Positions 4,374 to 5,030 of a DNA stretch of 5,030 bases are shown here, one piece after another. The notes below the pieces were generated by a model. The model saw nothing but the letters and a program-made list of their open reading frames with translations, was not told the DNA's origin and ran no database searches. Position numbers and translations under genes: made by a program. Position 1 is the first letter of the stretch, and each line of letters starts with the position of its first letter. Origin of the DNA: JACDAN01 sp046729215 (GTDB lineage Bacteria > Actinomycetota > Thermoleophilia > Gaiellales > Gaiellaceae); contig JBKPGE010000070.1 in NCBI GenBank assembly GCA_046729215.1, positions 1 to 5,030 of the forward strand, written 5' to 3'.

Positions 4374-5030
4374 ATGAATGCGTCCGTGAGCGGGCAGGTA
4401 GCCGAAGTCCTCCAGCCGGCGCAGACGGCCCCGGTCCCGCCCCAGAATCTCGACGCCGAGGAGTCGGTCCTCGGCTCGATGCTGCTCTCCCCAGGCGCGA
4501 TCGGGGCCGTGAGCGAGATCCTCGACGCGGCCGACTTCTACCGAGAGAGCCACGCGAAGGTCTATCGCGCGGCGCTCGCGCTCTATGCACGCGGGGAGCC
4601 GGTCGATGCGATCACGCTGATCGACGCGCTCGAGGAGCGGGGCGAGCTCGAGGGCGCCGGCGGCCGAGACCGCATCCACGAGCTCGCCGCGCTCGTGCCG
4701 GCCACGGCCAATGCGGCGCACTACGCGCGCATCGTCCGCGAGATGGCGACACTGCGCGGGCTGATCCGGGTCGGCCAGGAGGTCGGCCGGCTCGGCTGGG
4801 AGCGCCCCGGCGAGACCGTCGACCTCGTCGACCGCGCCGAGCAGCTGATCTTTGAGCTCTCGCAGAGCCGCGTGACGGGCGAGTTCGCACACATCGAGGC
4901 CCTGCTGAAGGAGAGCTTCGAGCGGATCACCGCGCTCTACGAGGCCGGCGAGGAGATCACCGGCGTGCCATCCGGCTTCCGCGATCTCGATCGACTTACC
5001 TCCGGCTTCCAGCCGGGCAACCTGATCATC
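4374..5030 (+). CDS. dnaB: Replicative DNA helicase DnaB, N-terminal part (runs off the right edge)
   Basis: DnaB is the hexameric 5'-3' helicase that unwinds DNA at the bacterial fork and binds primase through its N-terminal domain. The 219 residues present contain the family entry VPPQNLDAEESVLGSMLLSP (21-40), the helical N-terminal domain to about residue 128 (ADFYRESHAKVYRAALALYA at 53-72, LVPATANAAHYARIVREMA at 107-125), the linker (AEQLIFELS, 155-163) and the start of the RecA-like motor: TGVPSGFRDLDRLTSGFQPG (196-215), then NLII. The Walker A motif should follow directly outside the window. The frame is open to the edge. ATG 4374 is chosen because it is in frame with the conserved block and gives a normal short N-terminus of about 24 residues; the other ATG (4378) is out of frame. 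The ribosome binding site is weak (GCGGA). Actinobacterial DnaB often carries inteins in the motor domain, which cannot be judged here. Confidence 0.95.
   Translation, partial: MNASVSGQVAEVLQPAQTAPVPPQNLDAEESVLGSMLLSPGAIGAVSEILDAADFYRESHAKVYRAALALYARGEPVDAITLIDALEERGELEGAGGRDRIHELAALVPATANAAHYARIVREMATLRGLIRVGQEVGRLGWERPGETVDLVDRAEQLIFELSQSRVTGEFAHIEALLKESFERITALYEAGEEITGVPSGFRDLDRLTSGFQPGNLII

Noticed and set aside
3822..4892. Long minus-strand open frame (356 codons) across rplI, the spacer and dnaB
   Set aside because: It is antisense to two certain genes. Its Ser/Ala/Thr-rich part mirrors the repetitive rplI tail, and it resembles no known protein. Long antisense frames are expected in GC-rich coding DNA.
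1..5030. CRISPR array, insertion sequence or defence/biosynthetic system
   Set aside because: No regularly spaced repeats, transposase motifs, long terminal inverted repeats or relevant effector domains were seen on either strand.

Overview
The window is high-GC DNA dominated by a complete actinobacterial-type replication/ribosome cluster, rpsF-ssb-rpsR-rplI-dnaB, read left to right from about 2137 to the right edge. The gene order, the GTG/TTG starts, the C+ (zinc-type) S18, the acidic tails on S6 and L9, and the style of the amidase and small membrane protein upstream fit a deep-branching actinobacterium. My best guess is class Thermoleophilia (Gaiellales/Solirubrobacterales-like). That placement rests on remembered protein style, not on a search.

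Layout. Positions 1-1106 hold no intact gene. On the minus strand lie remains of a PQQ-type glucose/sorbosone dehydrogenase (1-599), with an internal deletion, two single-base frameshifts and a nonsense codon. They are followed, further upstream on that strand, by a fragment of what looks like a DUF6351-family protein (744-1106). The two are separated by a block of about 140 bp crowded with inverted repeats. Positions 1195-1833 (+) encode an N-acetylmuramoyl-L-alanine amidase (Amidase_3) without a signal peptide. It overlaps tail to tail with a small single-pass membrane protein gene (1817-2125, -). That gene is divergent from rpsF and shares with it a compact promoter whose two -10 hexamers overlap at 2133-2142.

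The cluster then runs rpsF (2203-2574), ssb (2577-3011), rpsR (3011-3277), a 170 bp spacer with a probable internal promoter and a 7-bp hairpin, rplI (3448-4146, with an 84-residue Ala/Glu/Pro-rich tail), a 227 bp spacer, and dnaB (4374 to the edge, partial). The first three genes are nearly contiguous and look translationally coupled. S6 and S18 bind each other in the 30S subunit, SSB and DnaB work at the replication fork, and L9 belongs to the 50S subunit. The rplI-dnaB spacer carries a good match to the Gram-positive/actinobacterial LexA (SOS) box, which would place the replicative helicase under DNA-damage control.

I do not see a new defence system, mobile element, CRISPR array or biosynthetic system here. 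The most interesting signals are regulatory (SOS box before dnaB, overlapping divergent promoter, a repeated GTAGCATCG promoter motif) and evolutionary (the gene graveyard at the left end).
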